DNA of 64,000 bases from Epiperipatus broadwayi (GCA_028023455.1 JAQFVV010006722.1:124001-188000); one strand, 5' to 3'. Positions 30,873 through 43,519 are shown, numbered from the stretch's first letter. Numbers and translations: made by a program. Notes: generated by a model not told the origin, from the sequence alone.

Positions 30873-33800
30873 CCAATAGGCACTGATTTAGTATGTACTC
30901 ATGGACATTTTGAATTATAAAAAATACCAAAAACCCATGCTGACACATACAAGTGATAAATAATATCAATCAATCTATAAATGGTCGAAACCATTCATTA
31001 CCAAAGTGCAATTTTCATCAATAATAAAAAAAAATTGTAGTTATATTTTATCAAATCACATGATTAAAAAATTAAAATGCAAATTTTGCAATTTTCTGTG
31101 ATAATTATAAAGTTAAAATACAATTTTCAGATAGTTAGATTTTATCTAAGCACATGACTAAAAACACATGCAAATATTTTAAATGAACATATGTTATCAC
31201 AATTTACATCAATATTTCAAAAATCAAAAGCCAATTTTCATAAATATTTTAAATTACATAAATTATCACAATCTACATCAATATTTCGAAAATCAAAAGG
31301 CAATTTACATTTTCTAGTTTATTAAACAATGTACCCATGACCATTTCTTATCACAATTTACATCAATAGCTCAAAAATCCAAAGGCAATTTATATTTGCT
31401 ATTTCAAAAATCAAAAGCCAATGTTTGCTAGTTTAATTTAAGAAATCTACTCATGACCATTGCTTATCACAATTTACATCAATATTTCAAAAATCAAGAG
31501 GCAATTTAGAGTTGCTAGTTTATTTTAAGCAACATAATTTTCATACAGTTATACTTTATCTAATTACATGACAAAAACACACACAAATATTTTAAATTAA
31601 CATACATTATCACAATTTACATCAATATTTTAAAAATCAAAAAGCAATTTACTTCAAAAATCAAAAGCCAATGTTTGCTAGTTTAATTTATTTTTTGCAA
31701 ACATTTCAAATTAACATCAGTTATCATGATTTACATCAATATTTCAAAAGTTAAAAGGCAATTTATGTTTGCTATTCCAAAAATCACAAGCCAACATTTG
31801 CTAGTTTAATTTAAGTAATCTATTCATGACAATTCCTTATCACCATTTACATCAGTATTTCAAAAATCAAAAGGTAATGTACATTTGCTAGTTTACTTTA
31901 AGCAAGGCAATTTTCATACAGTTATACTTTATATAATCACATGACTAAAAAACGGACAAATATTTTAAATTAACATACATTATCACAATTTACATCAATA
32001 TTTCAAAAATCAAAAGACAACTTACATTTGTGTTTTTGTCTTGCATTGGTGGTCAAGAGGTCAGCACAACTGCCTTGCACTTGCAGGCAGTTGCCCGGGT
32101 TGCGGGTTCGCGTCCCGCCAATGCTATGACACTTAAAAAAAAAGCAACTTACATTTGTTATTTCAAAAATCAAAAACTAATGTTTGCTAGTTTAATTTAA
32201 TTTTCACAAATATTTTCAATTAACATAAGTTATTACAATTTACTTTAATATTTCAAAAATCAAAAGGCAATTTACGTTTGGTAGTTTAAAATTACATTTA
32301 TTAGTTTATTAAGCAATCTACTCATGACCATTTATTACAAAATTCCAATTTATATCAGTAATTAAGAACTTGAGATTAAAAATATATATAACCCTAGGAA
32401 AGAAAGCATACTATTTTTACAATTAATAGGATTTTTGTTTTTTCTTACCAGAAATTCTTGGTTTGTTCAATGTAGATGTTTACATTTTGGCTCTTGATGT
32501 GGTATTGGGATTTATGCTTGATCACATGAGGTCCATACAGGTTATAGAAATTGATAATTTACATCAATACATCTAACTCTTGAAATTGATACAAATCTCT
32601 AGTTATTTACATACAAGAGACTTTTATCATCAATAAATAAACGTGGAAGCATGTTTAAAGAAAATAATTAGATTTAACATAAATAATTTTAAGTAAGGTT
32701 TTATGAAAGGGTATATTTAAACTTTGGTTTAAATAAATGAAAAAAAGAAGTACAAGTAAGGATTGATAACTGATTAAAGAAATGGATATGGAAACAATAA
32801 TAGAAATATTTGTTGGTGTATGAAGAAATTAAATTAAGTGTAGTTAAAGGGGAAAATCTGATTTATTAATTTTTATTTATTCTAATATTTTTAACTTTAG
32901 ACAATTATTATTTTGGCTAATCTTAAGGTAATCTGAAATTTATATTAATTGTAGAATTAATATGCTTCAACAGTATGTTTATGGTAAAAATCAATTGTAT
33001 GTAAATATAGAACTTCATGTGACCACATCAGGGGATAAAATGTTAACAAAAGAGAAATTTGCACTTTGATTTTACATTTGTTGATGTAAATTATCAATTT
33101 CTAGAGCCCATATGGACCTCTAGTGATCAAGAGTAGAAAACCGAGAATTTCTGGTAAGAAAAAACAAAAATCCTATTAATTGTAAATATGCTTTCTTTCA
33201 CAGTGTTATATATGAACATTCGTAGGGTTATATATATAAATTGCCTTTTGATTTTTAAAATGTTAATGTAAATTGCGATAGTGTATGTTAATTTAAAATA
33301 TCTGCACACAGTTTTAGTCATGTGATTAGATAAAGTATAACTTTATGAAAATTGCATAGCTTAAAGTAAACTAGCAATCATACATTTTCTTTTGATTTTT
33401 AAAATATTGAAATAAATTGTGATAAGAAATGGTCATGAGTAGATTTCTTAATTAAACTATCAAGCATTGGTTTTGATTTTTGAAATAGCGAAAGTAAATT
33501 GCCTATTGATTTTTGATATATTGATGTAAATTGTGATCATGCATGTTAATTTAAAATATTTGCAAAAATTGAATTAAACTAGTAAATGTTGGATTTTGAT
33601 TTTTGAAATAGAAACTTAAATTGCCCTTTGTTTTCTGAAATATTGATGTAAATTGCGATAATGTATATTAATTTATAATATTTTCCCATGTTTTTAGTCA
33701 TGTGATTAGATAAAATATAACTATAAAAATTGCATTGCTTAAAGTAAACTAATTGCCTTTTGTTTTTTGAAATATTAATGTAAATTATGATAAGGAATGG

Positions 33801-34711
33801 TTAACTAGCAAACACAAACTGCCTCTTGATTTTTGAAATATTGATGTAAATTGCAATAAGGAATAGTCATTAATAGATTGCTTAAATTAAACTAGTAAAT
33901 GTTGGCTTTTGATTTTTAGAATAGCAAACATAAATTGCCTGTTGACTTTTGAAATATTGTCGTAAATTGCGATAACTTATGTTAATTTAAAATATTTGTG
34001 AAAATTAAATTAAACTAGTAAATGTTGGTTTTTGATTTTTGAAATAGCAAATGTAAATTGCCTTTAGATTTTTGAAATATTCATGCAAATTGTGATAACT
34101 TATGTAATTTGAAATATTTGTGAAAATTGTCTTTCGATTTTTGAAATATTGATGAAAATTGTGATAACTTATTTTAATTTGAAATATTTATGAAAATTAA
34201 ATTAAACTAGCAAACATTGACTTTTGGTTTTTGAAATAGCAAATGTCAATTGCTTTTAGATTTTTGAAATATTGATGTAAATTGTAATAAACTAGAAAAC
34301 ATTGGCTTTTGAATTTTAAAATATCAAATATAAATTGTCTTTTGATTTTTGAAATATTGATGTAAAATGTGATAATGTATCTTAATTTAAAATTTTTGCC
34401 CATGTTTTTAGTCATGTGATGAGATAAAGTATAACTGTATGAAAATTGCATCTTAATTTTATGATTATTACTGAAAATTGTGAAATTTTCATTTTAATTT
34501 TTTATTCATGTGATTAGATAAACTAATTATAACTGCATGAAAATTGTTTTTTTTTATTATTAATAAAAATTCCAATTTTGTAATGAATGGTTGGGACATG
34601 ACCACATATAGATTGATCAATGCCATTGATCACTTGTGTCAGTGTGGATTTTGGGCAGTTCTAATAATTCAAAATGCCATGAGTGCATATTAAATCAGTA
34701 CTCTTCCAATG
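30873..34711. repeat. Large palindrome (3.8 kb) of satellite-like units
   Basis: The left arm (about 30873-32580) and right arm (about 33060-34711) are reverse complements, around a spacer of about 480 bp. Each arm has about nine or ten degenerate units of roughly 85-120 bp. These contain TTATCACAATTTACATCAAT, TTTCAAAAATCAAAAGGC and, in some, ATCACATGACTAAAAA. Near the spacer a 43-bp block (32417-32459 and 33148-33190 or so) is identical between arms. The outer ends also match (ACTGATTTAGTATG against ACTGATTTAATATG), and beyond them similarity stops. It has no reading frames. It may be a foldback transposon or an inverted duplication of a small satellite. The left arm carries the nested SINE S2. 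Confidence 0.8.
32032..32144 (+). mobile_element. SINE copy S2, with target duplication and A tail
   Basis: Flanked by a perfect 14-bp duplication CAACTTACATTTGT (32018-32031, 32145-32158). The body has a tRNA-like head GCATTGGTGGT...GGTCAGC, a long ACTGCCT/AGGCAGT stem, a T-arm GCGGG-TTCGCGT-CCCGC and the acceptor end CCAATGC pairing with GCATTGG. The tail TATGACACTT runs into nine or ten A residues. This is LINE-style retroposition. GC content is far above the surroundings. It interrupts the left palindrome arm only, so it came after the palindrome formed. Confidence 0.85.
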
Positions 34712-34939
34712 TATTCATATTGCATATTTTTAGAAATAGAAGTTAATAAACTTGACTATAATATAAAGAAAAAAATTGCAGTGTCTATTATGTCATTGAA
34801 TTGGTGTTAAAATCTATTAAAATATTGTAATATTTGTAAGAAAATATTAGATTTAAAGTAAATTTTATAGTTATCATAAATCTACCTTCATTCATTCACA
34901 TTTTTAAAAAAAATTTAAAAAATTATGTTTTTAGAAAAA

Positions 34940-35170
34940 AAATGTTAATATAAACATCTGTGACATGTTTATGGCACATTGTTGTATTTACTGGTCGGTT
35001 TTTAAGTATTTAAAATGGCCAAATATAATTTTTTAAATATTCATTTTTAAAATTAAATTAAAAAGAAATCAAGTCCAATTAATTGACTTATAGTATAAAG
35101 ATTTTATATAAACAGAAAGGTTCAACATTTCCAAAACTCTCACAAGATGGAACAATAGAAAGGGTCAAAA
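34940..35170 (-). repeat. Dispersed repeat Q, second copy
   Basis: Reverse complement of about 3370-3560. The shared words AATTGGACTT, TTTAATTTAAT, TTTGGCC, TACTTAAAAAC or TATTTAAAAAC, and ACAATGTGC come in the same order with small indels. Old and non-coding; the element type is unknown. Confidence 0.5.
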
Positions 35171-35349
35171 TGCAAGAGGGTTAAGACAAATATAATAAAT
35201 CTTATTAAATCTAATGGCAAAAATAAAAAGCAAATTTATTACATTATGATAATTGATTGTGTTGTTTATTGAATCCAGTTAAATAAAGGTAATTTTTTTT
35301 GTGATTTTATGGATATATGTTTTTAATTTTTTTATACAAATAATTTAAT

Positions 35350-35452
35350 TTATTTTTCTCATGTGCCATAGCATCAGCTGGGAAGCTAACCCACTAACCC
35401 AGGACAACTACTTGTAAGGCAACTGTTCTGACTTCTTGACCATCAACACTTG
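35350..35452 (-). mobile_element. SINE copy S3
   Basis: Minus-strand SINE with the tail side on the left (CATGTGCCATAGCAT) and the tRNA-Gly-like head on the right. It is flanked by a perfect 14-bp duplication ACAAATAATTTAAT (35336-35349, 35453-35466). The head is more diverged than in S2 (CTTGACCATCAACAC at the right end). Confidence 0.8.
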
Positions 35453-35980
35453 ACAAATAATTTAATATTTATTGTAAATAATGCTTACAAAAAACAAATT
35501 TGAAGCAATAATTATATAAAATAAATACAGATCTTATGAGTTGTATGAGATATTGGTTGCTGTCGGAATGTTATTATCACGTATCCATCGCAGGTTAAGG
35601 GAACAAAATATTATTTTGTTTGCCTTGTGTTAATTGGATAATTTAAAAATAGAGGTTGAATAAGTTATTAGAAAACATGTAAAGCTAAAATAATAAGGGT
35701 GACAAAGTAGAAGATAATAAATTATTCTGACGCTATAGCTTCTTCCCTCACTTCTTTTTTTTTACTTTTTTTTTAGAAAAAAAAAAACATTATGATACTA
35801 ATGTATTAGATAAAATACACTGACATAAAACAGAAAAAGGAATTATTGATGAAAATATTCAATCTTTCTTTATTTTTTAAGGAATTATAATTTCTTTGAA
35901 AGTTTAAAATAGGTCGTTTAAAAGATAAATATCTAAGATTTTAATATATTTTATGCCGTAAAATATGTTATTTTAAAAAT

Positions 35981-36084
35981 TGTTTTATTTTCTCATGTAT
36001 CATAGCATCAGCTGGGAAGCAAACCCACTAACCCGGGACAACTTCTTGTAAAGCAGCTGTCGCTGACCTCTCGACCACCAATGC
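35981..36084 (-). mobile_element. SINE copy S4
   Basis: Same orientation as S3, only about 630 bp away. CATAGCATCAGCTGGGAAGC on the left and CTCTCGACCACCAATGC on the right show the T arm and 5' head in reverse complement. The T-rich left edge is the reversed A tail. I could not define a clean target duplication. Confidence 0.7.
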
Positions 36085-36089
36085 AATAA

Positions 36090-38245
36090 AATGATCACAA
36101 GCTCATTTTGTTTTTATGTCAGCTTTGATTTAATTGTACACACGTTTGAATGGTATGATTATCCTTCAATTATTACATGTAGATATCTTAACAGTGTATT
36201 TGTGCTATGGGGAGATGAATATAAGAATTCATTAAACTTTATTAGATACAATATTAAATTGTACTAAAAAGGAAAGGGGGTAAGTAATGACAAAGAAAAT
36301 AGCACTAACACTAATCAATAGTAACGCTGATTGTGTAGTAGAACTCTGCAACTTAATTGCTGAATGTGGATTCAAAATAAAAACTTAATATATACGTGTG
36401 TGCGCGCGCGCATGCTAGCGTATTTATCTATACTAAATTTGCCTTTCTTAATTTCTTACTGCTGTAAAACGAGTTTAGTATCTTTCTAATATAATTGTAT
36501 TATTAAGCAATAAAAAATAACTTTTGTTGTTATATATTCTACAATTTTTAAGCTTCATTATTTCAGCATATTATAAAAATATATGAGAAAAGTACTCCAA
36601 AAACACGCACATAAAATTTTCAGTTGTTACTTATCTTTATTATGAAGAAAGTTTAATCCCAGGAAGCATTAATATGATCTTATGTTAAATGTAAATGTTA
36701 TTAAAGTCATGTTTAGTTTTTAAAAAACTTGTCAAATAATAGTAGCATAAGTTTATTTGTAATTCACAGTAAAAATACTGTATAGTGTTTTTAATATGAG
36801 ATTAAACAATTTTTTAGATTTTAAAAATGATTATGATTATTAACAGTTTTATTCGGTTAGATAATACGCTCATTGCAGAATATTTTTCCAAACTCTTTTT
36901 ATTTTACATCTTGATCCGGACCTCTTAATATTTTATTTTTAAAAATAATTTATTGCTATTTAACCTTTCTTTCACAAGACATATATTTTTATTTTTAAAG
37001 ATTTAATTTTTTTTTTTTTATTCACGTCTTAGTTTTTTAAACGAATGTCCTTTAATAATATAAGTATTTTTAATCATATCAAGGTCATTAGTTTTTCTAT
37101 TATCCCTTCCCCCCTACCAACCATCAAATCTCTTTCAGTTACATTTTTTTTTAATATTGTGAAGCTACTTTCTACATACAGCATACAGCATCTCTATCTT
37201 AATTTCATTATCAACATCGAACAAGATAATTTATTAAAAATCCTTTTACTCTTGGCAATTTCATTTTAATTTCTTTCTCATACCCGCGCTTACTTAGATG
37301 TCTAAAAATTTAATAGTACTAATCTGTTTTTCTTAATTAATATGTTTGCAGTATTTATTAGTATACAATTTATAATCATCAACATCATTATAAACAATAA
37401 AAAGACAAAGAACAGCCACAAAACTGGCCAGGGGATGGGAAGTTAAATGATATGACATTTGGTAATATACTAATTACTTAAGTTAACTATAAACGCCATT
37501 AGATTTGAACTAGACTATAAAATGTACTTACATCAAGTTCATATCAGTGCTTTTTATTTATGAACGTAAATAACTCCATATAATTATTTTATCTTTAAGG
37601 AATTTAATGCATTGTTATTACATTGTTTTACTGAGGATGGGAGCATTCATTTTTGCCCCACAATTAATGTGTATTAGTCTCTTGAATCTGTGTTAATTTG
37701 AATGCATGCTGTGTTTTGACTCAATGGCATGTTTTATTTCTCCTCTGTGGTGACTTCTTTTATCGGTCCATGAGAGTGGGCTTTGTGATAGACTTCTTAG
37801 GCAGTTGTGGAATATGGAATAAACTCCACGTATCCTCATATCTAGCCTTTGTAGTAAGCATTTCACCCCTTTTTTCATTTTTAATAGCTTTTGAATGAAG
37901 TATGAGTCTTCATCTAGGTGGTATAAAAGATTTCAATGCTTTGACTAACTTTTTCTTTTTTAAAAAGAAAGTGATATTGCACTTTTGCAAACAGTTTTTG
38001 AAGTTATCATTGTATTATAAAATGAAGTGCCTCTGCTTATGATAATCTCACTAAGTTCACCATGAAATACATTTTTAAAAGGTCTGGTATTCTTCATTAA
38101 CTTGTCTTCAATCCAATGAAGATGTGATCACGCAATAGTAGATTCAAAATCATCCTAGACCAGAAAGCTGAAAAACATATTGGTTAAAACTTAGGATCTT
38201 GCCACTGTATTTGGAGCATTCTTAAATAGAATTCTTTTATTGATT
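36090..38245. other. AT-rich region; unassigned less AT-rich patch at 37600-37960
   Basis: Overlapping frames of 61 codons (37693-37878, minus) and 66 codons (37698-37898, plus) sit in a patch with clearly more G and C than its surroundings, which suggests a transposon or exon relic. No conserved motif could be named on either strand. The rest is simple AT-rich DNA with short homopolymer runs. Confidence 0.4.
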
Positions 38246-38249
38246 TTAA

Positions 38250-38250
38250 G

Positions 38251-38296
<46 letters not shown>

Positions 38297-38300
38297 ATAA

Positions 38301-38359
<59 letters not shown>

Positions 38360-38362
38360 AAG
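38250..38362. repeat. Compound (TA)n / (GA)n microsatellite
   Basis: A (TA)n tract with one short interruption (CAATAA, about 38295) runs into (GA)n at about 38327-38358. The tracts have no coding or structural role that I can see. Confidence 0.95.
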
Positions 38363-39483
38363 GATTTATATTTTATTATCCAATACAATAAATTTGCCAA
38401 AATTTCAGCTAGTTAAAATAGTTATATTAGTATGACAAAATTCCTTATCTTCTAATTTGTTAAATGCAACAACTGCATATTAAACTTGTAAAGTAACTCA
38501 ATATCTAAAACTATCAAGATATTTAAATTTTATATTTTCAATATGATATTTGTTGAAGAAAAAATATTCAGCAGCTTATATTATATAAGTATTTAAGTTT
38601 TCATGTATTACTGACTTTTTTTCTATTCTGACTTATGAAATGGCATGAGTTTGAGATGAATGCATCCAATTTCTTTATAGAAATTTTTCTGCTTATTTAT
38701 AATAGACAATTATATATCATGGGCAACAAATATTCATGTTTCTACTAATGAAATCATTTATTGGTATTGACTCAATAAAACAAACCCTAAAGAATATAAA
38801 ACTTTCTTTCTTAGAGCTTTCTAAACACTAGACTGTAAACACAGAAATTTATGCATAGTTATCTTTTGTAAAATAATTTTTAATATTCTTTTTCTTTCAC
38901 CACATCTATACCACTTAATATAAGTTTTAGTAACTACTAGATTCCAAGTGGTGGTCATTCTTAATAAGTCCCACATAATATTGCCAAAGCAGCTTCCAGC
39001 TTATAATTGTGCCAGTGAGAAATCTTGGATCTTACAACAGTGCATTTGAATCTCTATGTGATTCAGATGTACTGTTCCAAAATTTAATACTGTTTATTGG
39101 TGAAAAAGCTTGACTGAAGGATGGTCTGTGGATATTAGAGTAAGCAGTGCTGTATGAGGATTTATTAATATTATCATTTGGTTCCTATAGTTACTAAAGT
39201 TTACATTAGATAGTATAACTATGGTAAAAGGAAAAAGAATAAGCTACTTCTGAAAGATCAATGTGTAATCAAGAGTCTTTCTTTGGTCATTTTTAAATAT
39301 TTTAATAATGGAAGTTACCAAATTAACCATAAGAAAATCTAGTTTTCTTTTATTTTATAAATTGTTTATCCAAAAAGATTTATAGAATCATATATTTGGG
39401 AGATAAATTTTACTGAAAAGCCAAAATTAATAACTGAGGTGAAACTATAAGTTTATTATTAGTAAGCTTCTATTTTATGGACT

Positions 39484-39520
39484 TAGCGCTTTTGGGGCCT
39501 TTACGGCTCCATAATCATAG
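39484..39520 (-). ncRNA. hammerhead-like segment, PLE-D (decayed)
   Basis: Minus strand: CTATGATTATGGAGCCGTAA, then AGGCCCC and AAAAGCGC. GGAGCC/GGCCCC forms a strong stem II with loop GTAAA. The flanking boxes look like CTGATGA and GAAA after a few changes (CUGAUGA to CTATGAT, GAAA to AAAA). It lies right after the KIKEA helix, as in the other PLEs. Confidence 0.4.
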
Positions 39521-39774
39521 TCCTTTTTACAGGCTGTTGATTCTATGCAAATGCATGCAAATTACAACATCCACCTTTTCGAGACCGCAAAGCACATGTC
39601 TTTTCTGTTGATTGGCATGGCATCGCTGGTGATGTAACATGCCTCTTTGATCTTCCTCTTTACATCGTTCCTCTCTGTGCATACGAGGTTGGCTTTAGAT
39701 GGCTCAAATCTATGGCTTTGCTCCTGCTGATGATCAGCAAATACTGAGCTGCCCTCTCCCTTAGTTGTAGCCTT

Positions 39775-39776
<2 letters not shown>

Positions 39777-39823
<47 letters not shown>
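39777..39823. repeat. (TA)n microsatellite inside the PLE-D coding relic
   Basis: A pure TA tract between two parts of the GIY-YIG frame. It generates false Tyr-Ile reading frames on both strands. Confidence 0.95.
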
Positions 39824-39825
<2 letters not shown>

Positions 39826-39974
39826 TGAGCCAGTCTATAGCTCACTGTGGCCTGAGTTTCCCCATAATATACCGAATCACATCCTGTCTGTGGGCACACA
39901 ATTTTATAAACAACATGGGGGGTTTCTTACTAAAAGCAGCTATATTAGTATTAAATCTTTCCATTTCTTAACTA

Positions 39975-42635
39975 CAAGAAGTACACTTTCTTCAGGTTTT
40001 AAAAAAAACCCTAATAAGCAATGATAACACATTTTATGCTTCTATACTTACAAAGAAGTAACATCTTTCCTTTTACCAACACTACATCCTGATTCATCAT
40101 TTACTACTACTAATATTATACTTAAATACAAGTATAGTGTTTACACTTAAGCTATATGTAATTAAAGGATATTTGAAAGTCTGTATTTAAATGCCTTTTA
40201 ATTACTAATTAAATAAACACTTTACTATGAACAGCTTCATAAATAAATTTTTAACAAATAGACATTTTAGACCACTACTTTTAGTTTTTTTTTCCACATA
40301 TATACATGGCAAACAATTTTAAATAAAAGTGTCCAAACATAAATTAATTTAGTGAATAAAACTTCTGTCTCTTATTTAGTTTCATAATGACTCATTGTTA
40401 ATTGTCCTATCTTGTGAATGATCATAACTAAAACTCTCTGTGTATTGTATTTATATCTGTTATTGTTTTTTAATGCCCAATAGCTTTAAGTGCTTTATAC
40501 ATTTTTATTTGAAAAAACAATTAATAATAATATTGAAATGTGACTGCACAATTTCAAAATAATACTAGATGTGTTAGCTGGAATATGACTGTTGCAATCA
40601 ATAATCCCAATACCAAATTAAACCACTGAAGAAATTTGAAATCATACAAGCCAGAAGAAAATATTTTTGTATCAAACCTTGCTTACCTACTTCTTAATTG
40701 TTCACAGTTAATACATTTAAAAGTTAATTCCACTATATGTCAAGTAGTCATCATTACTATGCCCCATATTCATTAGCAGTGCAAACATTAAATAAATCAT
40801 TTTATACTAAATAGTAATGCAAACCTACTATTATAAAGTACATATCGTAAATTCTCTTCTATAGCAAAAGACACTATTTCATTTCTTCCATTCAGTTAGC
40901 AATCTCTGGTTATATTATGCTAGTAAAACAACTGGTTTGAAAATTTGAAACAATTAAACAGGCAAAACTCTCCATACAGTAGTGCCACCCTGTGCTTATG
41001 TGCTAGCATAAGAGATGGTGATCATGTGATGTTTAGTAATTTGAAACAATCTAAGTTTATGAACTCAAAATCATTTTCCCACTTAAATTTAATATTTTTA
41101 TTAATATATACTGTTTCCTAATTTCGCTTTATCCTTTTTAAACTCTGGATATTATTAGAAAGTGTAAATTTATTGCCACCTATTTCATATAATGAGTAAT
41201 TCTATTGTTTTCAGTACAACATTTATATGTATACTGTATATATTTTTTATGATTTGATGAAACTCTGCTTACATAATAAAATGCCTTTTTTTTTGCTGTA
41301 TTTCTTACAAAAGCAGTTAAAATATCAAAACTTGCTTTGTTTAAAATCACCTTCAATCTATGAAAATATGTGAATAATATACACATATATAATTAACTGA
41401 AAAATAGTAAATGTTCATTCACCATCTAAATAAAAATTGGTTGATTTTTTAAATCAAAATACTATATTTAAAGTAAAAAATACTGTACACCATGCATAAA
41501 AATTTAATATTGTTTAAAGTGTTTTCATTCTTGGTTTAAAACTAAGTCAGACATAAATACTATTACTAGATGGCATGATTTCAGTTTGCAACTGTTTTAT
41601 TTTTTCTTGATTGAAATTAAATTTGATATAAATTCAAAAAGTTAGTACATATCAAATTACTTATTTTTATTATCTTTAGTATTTTTTTAATTATATAATT
41701 TACCAATTCTTTCAATTGTTTATACTCGTGAACACAAATGAGACTTTAGGTTGTATTGTGGTAAACTTCCATATTCATGATCTATGATTAAATTAAGGCC
41801 ATGTAAAAATTGGATTTTTTTTTTCAAATTTCAAACAAGATTTCTTTTTAGTAACTGGACCATAAATTATTCAATTACCCATTCAAAACTGACCAGCAAA
41901 TGGCTATCTAGCTATTCCTAGTTGAAATGATGCAAGGATAGAAAACCATGACAAAACCTTTTACCACCTGGTAAGTCTGGTATATGATGTTGCCTTTTGA
42001 AAAGGACTTGTCCTGGAAATAGGCTATTTAAAGATTGTCCAATTTTATATGAATGTTTAATTTGATATAATTTATTTTTAGTTAGTTTTTATCCATATTT
42101 CAAACAGAATTATTCATATGTATTTAAGCTACTTATCTTTTTTTTTCTTATAATGAAATAATGGCTAATTATCAAGGAGGAATAATCTCCACATTCTTTA
42201 CATATTTTAATTAGAATATATTGTGAAAATTCAAATTTTTCTCAATATTCCCTATGCATATATGTTTGAAAGTATGCACACACAATTTTAATTTATATTT
42301 AATAATTTAAATTTTATGACATTATTACAATGATTTTTCCATAAGTCTAAAATGGGTATAGCAACCATGTAATCTGAGCTTTGGTGATTATCAATGATCC
42401 ATCTTGGCTATTCAGGTGTTTGATTTGCTTTCTGACATATTCTATAACATTGTCTAATACCTCTGCCTTGCAGTTTTTATGAAATAAAATTCGCCAAATA
42501 GCCGCAACTGTTTTAAGTAGTTATTTCCCCTATTACAACATAGTTGTAATTTATCTAAGAAAAATCAATGGAAATTTCTGTTATACTTTAAATATTTTTA
42601 TCTATAAACTTCGTGAAAATTTTCTAACTAATATA
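39975..42635. other. AT-rich region with only a small retroposon
   Basis: Apart from F3 (40955-41037) I see no gene or repeat family. The 68-codon minus-strand frame at 41180-41386 has no motif. Confidence 0.4.
40955..41037 (-). mobile_element. Family F retroposon, copy F3, 83-bp internally deleted form
   Basis: A perfect 13-bp duplication AATTTGAAACAAT flanks it (40942-40954, 41038-41050). On the minus strand it joins the family's first 35 bp or so (ATCACATGATCACCATCTC) directly to its last 45 bp (GGTGGCACTACTGTATGGAG), skipping about 250 bp. Because the duplication is perfect, the short form probably inserted as such. Confidence 0.8.
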
Positions 42636-42639
42636 TAAC

Positions 42640-43030
42640 TAAAATACTGGCTTATTATATACCTGTATCTATATATGTAATATATAGATTATATGAATAC
42701 AGACTTTCACACATCCCACAACTCTCCACTCTATCTCGTAACACTGATACACTTTAATACTTATATGTCGAAAAGATAAATAATCACCAATATCCATATT
42801 TCATATTAAACCAGCAATCATCAGTTGGTCCAGATTATCATCTCTACACATATATGCCATAAGTGCTCAGATATATAATAAGATAGCCAATCTTCATACC
42901 TTAATTGTCAGGCTTCAATCCACTCCACACTCCAACTCTTCAACCATCTGTCCAATTGAAAAATCTGATGATGGAATGCTCAAAGACCACCCTGAGGCTG
43001 AGATTCTTGTCACACCCATATGTAATTCTT
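42640..43030 (+). repeat. Dispersed repeat R, long copy
   Basis: Shares with 22795-23070 the words ACAGACTTTCA, CAATCTTCATAC, CAGGCTTCAATC and AATCTGATGATGGAA. Starts near a TATATACCTGT motif also present at about 22368. Non-coding, with no terminal repeats or target duplication identified. Confidence 0.5.
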
Positions 43031-43519
43031 TACAGAAAAAAAATATTTAGAAAATTGTGAGCTTCCTGTTTTCACATATATAAAAAATATATACGACAGT
43101 TGTAACTCTTACAATATATTTAGAAATTAATTTTAAAATGTTTCCCACATTTGATTTAAAGTTAAGTCAAAGAAAAATATTATTATTAGATAGTACCTTT
43201 GTAATTGATATTTTTCATTGTTTTTTTTTTTTATTTAATTATGTCACAGGTGAAGTTAATCTCAAATACTTAAAAAATGCCAATTATACCTTCAATATTT
43301 ATATATTACAAATAAATATTAAATAAAATACCTGCATTTTTATAAATAAATTATTAAGCTTTCATGAAAAATTATCTTTTATTTTAATCTAAACCTTTTC
43401 TTTAAAGAACCACAAAATACCAGTTATGGAGCACATTAAACAACTATACACCATTTTCCTTAGGTATATGTAAAAGCTATAACTGAAATAAACAAAACAA
43501 ATTATATCAATGTCAACTA

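Larger units (their letters stand above)
39480..39970 (-). pseudogene. PLE family D GIY-YIG relic split by (TA)n
   Basis: On the minus strand the frame begins CPQTGCDSVYYGETQATVSYRLAQH, here given as CPQTGCDSVYYGET followed by VSYRLAQH, the YIG half of a Penelope nuclease. It is then broken by a (TA)n tract (39777-39823) read as Tyr-Ile repeats. After it, a different frame gives SHRFEPSKANLVCTE and VKRKIKEACYI, with the catalytic-glutamate helix. A hammerhead-like segment follows at 39484-39520. The RT is missing. GC content is higher than in neighbouring DNA, so it is a different PLE family from A-C. Confidence 0.7.

Noticed and set aside
30873-34711. CRISPR array, because of regularly spaced repeats
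   Set aside because: Repeats are degenerate and in both orientations, there are no unique spacers of constant length, and the context is a eukaryotic genome.
37693-37898. Opposed 61- and 66-codon frames as genes
   Set aside because: They overlap on opposite strands and neither shows a recognisable domain; recorded only as an unassigned richer patch.
39774-40024. Reading frames with long Tyr-Ile runs on the plus strand (also 1926-2108)
   Set aside because: They are translations of (TA)n microsatellites; the flanking residues on the plus strand match nothing.
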